A model generated the notes under the pieces. The model had not been told where the DNA came from. It saw only the letters and a list, made by a program, of their open reading frames with translations, and made no database searches. The translations under genes and the position numbers were made by a program. 9,219 nt of DNA. Source: an uncultured Clostridia bacterium (GTDB lineage Bacteria > Bacillota > Clostridia > Christensenellales > CAG-138). The stretch's first letter is position 1; each line of letters starts with the position of its first letter. The stretch spans positions 1 to 9,219 of the forward strand of contig CALEPU010000159.1 of assembly GCA_937913075.1 (NCBI GenBank). The letters run 5' to 3'. Positions 5,826-9,219 of this stretch are shown piece after piece.

Positions 5826-6725
5826 ATGGATAAGAGCACAGCGATTATAAAAAGACTTAACCAACTGGGCATGACTGCCCGTGCCGATATTTGCGGCAGG
5901 GACTGCACCAGCTTTAAGATAGGCGGCAGGATCGGCGTTTTCTTTGAGCCTGCGTCGTGGGAGGAGCTTAAATGCGGTATCGATATTGCCGACGAGACAG
6001 GGTACCGCTATTTTGTCATAGGCAAGGGCAGCAACCTCCTCATACCGGACGAGGGCGTCGATGCGATGCTGATCAAGCCCCGCGGCGCGCTTGCTGAGTT
6101 TGAAATCGTGGGTGAAAGGCTGCTTGCCGGCGCAGGCGCTTCGCTTGCTGCTGTTGCGAAGGCTTCGGTCAAGGCGGGACTTGCCGGGCTCGAATGGGCG
6201 GCGGGCATACCCGGCACCGTAGGCGGCGCCGTTGCAATGAACGCCGGCGCCTACGGAGGAGAGATCAAGAACGTCATCAAAAGAGTTGAGATATTGAAGG
6301 ACGGCGCTCCGCAATGGCGCGAGGTAGCCGATGATGATATGAGCTATCGCCGTTCGCGTTTCTCATATCCCGAGGAATTGGTGCTGCAAGCTGAGTTCGA
6401 GCTCAGTGCCGACGACGGTCACGCAGCAGAAAGGATGAGAGATCATAACGAAAAGCGCAGGGCAAAGCAGCCTGTCGAACTTCCCTCGGCAGGCAGCACC
6501 TTCAAACGTCCCGAGGGATATTTTGCCGCGGCGCTCATAGAAGATGCGGGTCTGAAAGGGCTTTCCGTCGGCGGAGCATGCGTCAGCCCCAAGCACGCGG
6601 GGTTTATAGTCAACACCGGCGGCGCAACCTGTGCTGACGTGCTTGCGCTTATGGATAAGGTCAGGGAATGCGTCTATAATAAATTTGGAGTGATGTTGGA
6701 GCCGGAGATCAGGCTCATAAAGTGA
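5826..6725 (+). CDS. murB: UDP-N-acetylmuramate dehydrogenase (UDP-N-acetylenolpyruvoylglucosamine reductase), MurB
   Basis: MurB is the cytoplasmic FAD enzyme that reduces UDP-GlcNAc-enolpyruvate with NADPH to UDP-MurNAc, the second committed step of peptidoglycan precursor synthesis. At 299 residues it has the length of the compact type II enzymes common in Bacillota. FAD-binding motifs are clear: TSFKIGG near the start, VIGKGSNLLI (64-73) and PGTVGGAVAMNAGAYGGE (129-146). Active-site landmarks are YRRSRF (174-179), the proton-donor serine in AGSTFKRP (Ser224), SPKHAGFIVN, and the C-terminal LEPEIRLI with Glu294. ATG 5826 is chosen over TTG 5823; GGAG at 5811-5814 lies 11 bases ahead. Two tiny frames precede it, one ending in a TGATG overlap with this start. 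No terminator separates it from the lipoprotein gene, and rapZ follows after 34 bases. Confidence 0.97.
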   Translation: MDKSTAIIKRLNQLGMTARADICGRDCTSFKIGGRIGVFFEPASWEELKCGIDIADETGYRYFVIGKGSNLLIPDEGVDAMLIKPRGALAEFEIVGERLLAGAGASLAAVAKASVKAGLAGLEWAAGIPGTVGGAVAMNAGAYGGEIKNVIKRVEILKDGAPQWREVADDDMSYRRSRFSYPEELVLQAEFELSADDGHAAERMRDHNEKRRAKQPVELPSAGSTFKRPEGYFAAALIEDAGLKGLSVGGACVSPKHAGFIVNTGGATCADVLALMDKVRECVYNKFGVMLEPEIRLIK

Positions 6726-6759
6726 TTTTTTACAGCGGGCGTGACCCGTATGGAGGAGC

Positions 6760-7635
6760 ATGTATATACTTGTTGTATCGGGCATGAGCGGCGCGGGCAA
6801 ATCCAATGCCCTGCGCGTGCTTGAGGATATAGGCTTTTTGTGCGTTGATAATCTGCCGATCAATCTGCTCGGCAGCTTTGTTGATCTCTGTCGCAACACC
6901 GAGCCCGCCGTTGAGCGCGTGGCGCTCGTTATCGACAGCCGCACTTCCGTGTTCCGCTTCAGTATAGACAGGATGTTTGCAGCGCTCGATACGCTGAACG
7001 ACCCTTATGAGATTTTATACCTCGATTGCTCCAACGAGCTTCTGCTCCGCCGCTATAACGAGACCCGCCGCAGTCATCCCATGCACGATGACGCCGCCGC
7101 GGGAATACTTATCGAGAGAGAGCTTTTACAGCCCTTGAAGGAGCGGGCAAATTACGTCATAGATACCACTGATTTAAAGCCGCCCCAGCTCAAAACCATG
7201 TTGATGGAGTCGCTGTTTTCGCAGGTGATATCAAAGTTCAGACTTGTTATTACGAGCTTTGGATTTAAGCGCGGTATTCCGCTCAATGCCGATACGGTCA
7301 TTGACATGCGCTTTACCGCCAATCCATATTATGAGAGCAGTCTCAGGAGTCTCTCCGGCAGGGACAAGCCGGTGCGTGATTACGTCATGAGCGATCCGCT
7401 CGTATTAAAACAGCTTGAAAACATCACCGCATCCTTAAAGGAGCTTATTCCGGCTTACCGCCACGAGGGAAAGCGGCGGCTTATGATAGCTTTCGGCTGC
7501 ACCGGCGGGCGGCACAGGTCCGTCGCCATGGCTGAGGCGCTTTATGAGAATATGCGCGAGGTGTGCGACACCACAATAGAGCACAGGGATCTTTTAATAG
7601 AGGCGGACGACATTTCCGAAAGGTTTGGCAAATAA
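6760..7635 (+). CDS. rapZ: RapZ/YvcJ-family nucleotide-binding adapter protein
   Basis: In gamma-proteobacteria RapZ senses glucosamine-6-phosphate and guides RNase E to a small RNA controlling glmS. In Bacillota the orthologue YvcJ is a GTP/ATP-binding protein whose role is less clear. The 291-residue length is normal. Walker A is GMSGAGKS (8-15), followed by the family-typical CVDNLP (28-33). Also present are the ETRRSHP segment, SFGFKRGIP, the RFTANPYY block of the C-terminal domain, and CTGGRHRS (247-254), which forms the phosphate-binding pocket in characterised members. GGAGGA (6752-6757) is only two bases from the ATG, an unusually short spacing, but the start fits the family, where Walker A comes very early. 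It lies between murB and whiA, a context shared across Clostridia that suggests a link to amino-sugar and cell-wall supply. Confidence 0.96.
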   Translation: MYILVVSGMSGAGKSNALRVLEDIGFLCVDNLPINLLGSFVDLCRNTEPAVERVALVIDSRTSVFRFSIDRMFAALDTLNDPYEILYLDCSNELLLRRYNETRRSHPMHDDAAAGILIERELLQPLKERANYVIDTTDLKPPQLKTMLMESLFSQVISKFRLVITSFGFKRGIPLNADTVIDMRFTANPYYESSLRSLSGRDKPVRDYVMSDPLVLKQLENITASLKELIPAYRHEGKRRLMIAFGCTGGRHRSVAMAEALYENMREVCDTTIEHRDLLIEADDISERFGK

Positions 7636-7636
7636 A

Positions 7637-8596
7637 ATGTCCTTTTCGCAGACAGTTAAAGAGGAGCTTATCGAGGTCCGTATGCGTCGCGGCGTCGATC
7701 ACAAGCTGCTGATTTCGGGGTATACGCTTGCCATAGCCTCTCTCAAATACGTTCCCAAGGCAAGAGCATGGGGGCTGCGCTTTGTCGGCGAATGCGGTGC
7801 TGCGGTCAACTATGCCGCAAAGCTCATATGCCAGACCTACAAGCTGGAGCAGCTCGTTACCCTGACCGAGCATGAAAGGCTCAATGCCAAGAATACGGAG
7901 CTCGTGGTTTACGGCGAGGAGCTCGACGCCCTTATGGAGGATACGGGCTTTGCAACCACCATGCCGAACGGCGAGAGAAGCTATATTCCGCGTTTGCCCG
8001 GGGGGCTTGACAGCGAGCACGGCTGCCGTGCGTTTATCAGAGGCGTATTTCTCGCATGCGGCTCGGTATCAGACCCCGCAAAGGGCTGCCATGCGGAGCT
8101 TGTGATAAAGCACGAGCTTCTTGCGCGCGAGGTCATGCGTCAGCTTATGCTGCGCGGGATAATGGCAAAGCTCACAGTAAGGAAGAGCTGTTGGGTGCTG
8201 TATTTAAAGGACGGCGAGATGGTAGAGGATTTCCTCACCTTCATGGGGGCGGGCGAGGCGATGCTTGCCGTAAGAGAGCAGCGTATGCTGCGCGAGATAG
8301 CTAACCACAGCAACCGTGAGGTCAACTGCATTGCCGCCAACATCGAAAAGACGGCGCGAGCCGCTGTCTCGCAGATAGATGATATAACCCTTGTGCTGAC
8401 AGAAAGAGGAGCGGACTGCCTGAACGAGCAGCTTTACGAGGTCGCCTCCGCGAGGATGGACAACCCCGAGATGACTCTTGCGGAGCTTGGCGTGCTTATC
8501 GGCATAGGCAAGTCGGCAGTCAATTACCGCCTTCGCAAAATAGCCGAGTTGGCAAATGAAATAAGGGAAGAAAAAGGGATACTGACGGATATCTGA
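7637..8596 (+). CDS. whiA: DNA-binding protein WhiA
   Basis: WhiA combines a homing-endonuclease-like (LAGLIDADG) fold without nuclease function with a C-terminal helix-turn-helix. In Streptomyces it is a sporulation transcription factor, and in Bacillus it affects cell division and chromosome segregation. Length is 319 residues, matching the family. The second LAGLIDADG-type helix is seen as FIRGVFLACGSVSDP (about 133-147). The helix-turn-helix is at about 281-306 (LAELGVLIGIGKSAVNYRL onward). ATG 7637 is preferred over an in-frame TTG at 7625 because members characteristically begin MSF, as here. It follows the rapZ stop by one base; the nearest purine-rich site, AAAGG (7619-7623), is 13 bases away, so translation probably depends on coupling to rapZ. 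The usual intervening gene glmR is absent. Confidence 0.96.
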   Translation: MSFSQTVKEELIEVRMRRGVDHKLLISGYTLAIASLKYVPKARAWGLRFVGECGAAVNYAAKLICQTYKLEQLVTLTEHERLNAKNTELVVYGEELDALMEDTGFATTMPNGERSYIPRLPGGLDSEHGCRAFIRGVFLACGSVSDPAKGCHAELVIKHELLAREVMRQLMLRGIMAKLTVRKSCWVLYLKDGEMVEDFLTFMGAGEAMLAVREQRMLREIANHSNREVNCIAANIEKTARAAVSQIDDITLVLTERGADCLNEQLYEVASARMDNPEMTLAELGVLIGIGKSAVNYRLRKIAELANEIREEKGILTDI

Positions 8597-8597
8597 T

Positions 8598-9219
8598 ATG
8601 CAGTTTACACATTTACACGTTCATACGGAATATAGCCTGCTTGACGGCGCGGCAAGGATCTCGGAGCTCGTTTCAAGAGCAAAGGAGCTCGGTATGACTT
8701 CGCTCGCCATAACCGATCACGGCAGTATGTACGGCGTTATCGACTTTTATAAGGAATGCATGAAGCAGGGTATAAAGCCCATAATCGGCATGGAGGCTTA
8801 CGTCTCACAGCGCAGCATATTCGACAAGTCGACCGCGAGGGACTATGCGCATCTTATTCTGCTCTGCAAGAACGAGACGGGCTATAAAAATCTGATGAAG
8901 CTCTCCTCGATTGCTTTTGTCGACGGCTTCTATTATAAGCCGCGCATTGACTACGACCTTCTCGAAAAGTATGGGGACGGGCTCATAGTGCTCTCCGCCT
9001 GCCTTGCGGGCGATATACCTCAATTCCTTCTTAACGGCAGATACGACGACGCTAAAGAGCTGGCAATGAGGCTTAAAAACCGCTTTGGCGAGGATTTTTA
9101 TATCGAGCTGCAAAATCACGGCATACCGGAGCAGCTTCAAATCTTGCCGGAGCTTGACAGGCTGGCAAAGGAGCTTAGCATAAAAACCGTTGCCACGAAC
9201 GCTATCCACTACGGCAATA
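8598..9219 (+). CDS. dnaE: DNA polymerase III subunit alpha, N-terminal PHP domain (3' truncated by window edge)
   Basis: This is the first 207 codons of the replicative polymerase alpha subunit, which is over 1000 residues in full. The frame stays open to the right edge. The PHP domain opens directly at the N-terminus with HLHVHTEYSLLDGA (5-18), whose histidines are metal ligands in this superfamily. It continues with ITDHGSMYG (38-46), IIGMEAYV, LSACLAGDIP and NAIHYG at the edge. The immediate N-terminal PHP marks the DnaE type rather than PolC, which carries an OB fold and exonuclease. ATG 8598 comes one base after the whiA stop. No good ribosome binding site is visible (only CGGAT at 8586-8590), again suggesting coupled translation. 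Whether this is the main DnaE or the error-prone DnaE partner of a PolC cannot be judged from the part seen. Confidence 0.96.
   Translation, partial: MQFTHLHVHTEYSLLDGAARISELVSRAKELGMTSLAITDHGSMYGVIDFYKECMKQGIKPIIGMEAYVSQRSIFDKSTARDYAHLILLCKNETGYKNLMKLSSIAFVDGFYYKPRIDYDLLEKYGDGLIVLSACLAGDIPQFLLNGRYDDAKELAMRLKNRFGEDFYIELQNHGIPEQLQILPELDRLAKELSIKTVATNAIHYGN

Noticed and set aside
5562..6314. Minus-strand open frame of 250 codons across the lipoprotein end and murB
   Set aside because: It spans a confident murB and has no family signature or ribosome binding site, so it is an antisense shadow.

Overview
The window looks like chromosomal DNA of a moderately GC-rich member of the Clostridia (Bacillota). 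The basis is the run murB - rapZ - whiA - dnaE, a conserved Clostridia-type cluster, together with a ClpC-type chaperone carrying a UVR-like middle segment, strong AGGAGG-type ribosome binding sites and a canonical TTGACG-17-TATAAT promoter. A more exact placement (for example a gut Oscillospirales or Christensenellales lineage) is a guess. I see no mobile element, CRISPR array, tRNA or rRNA.

Left block (1-3105, + strand): the 3' two thirds of a Clp/HSP100 gene enters from the left edge. Its first ATPase module keeps its visible catalytic motifs. Its second module has lost the Walker A lysine, the Walker B Asp-Glu pair, the sensor-1 Asn, the arginine finger and the sensor-2 motif, yet a Leu-Gly-Phe tripeptide of the ClpP-docking type remains. 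A glycerate kinase follows, joined by a TGATG stop/start overlap and carrying an unusual N-terminal extension of about 144 residues. A hairpin with a T-tract at 3073-3105 closes this block and probably also ends the gene converging from the right.

Middle block (3134-5774): a membrane acyltransferase (acyltransferase-3 family) lies on the minus strand. Its promoter sits back-to-back with a strong plus-strand promoter for a secreted lipoprotein gene. The lipoprotein frame is open from 4644 to 5774 except for one in-frame TAG at codon 90, so as written only the signal peptide and part of a Ser/Thr/Pro-rich linker would be made.

Right block (5826-9219, + strand): murB (peptidoglycan precursor synthesis), rapZ (nucleotide-binding adapter), whiA (DNA-binding regulator) and the 5' end of dnaE (replicative polymerase). 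The last three are separated by single bases and must be one transcription unit. glmR/yvcK, which usually sits between rapZ and whiA, is missing here. No terminator separates the lipoprotein gene from murB, so the lipoprotein promoter may feed the whole cluster.

Most of the window is ordinary core genome. The points worth a second look are the Clp protein with a dead second ATPase module, the extended glycerate kinase, the amber-interrupted lipoprotein and the missing glmR.
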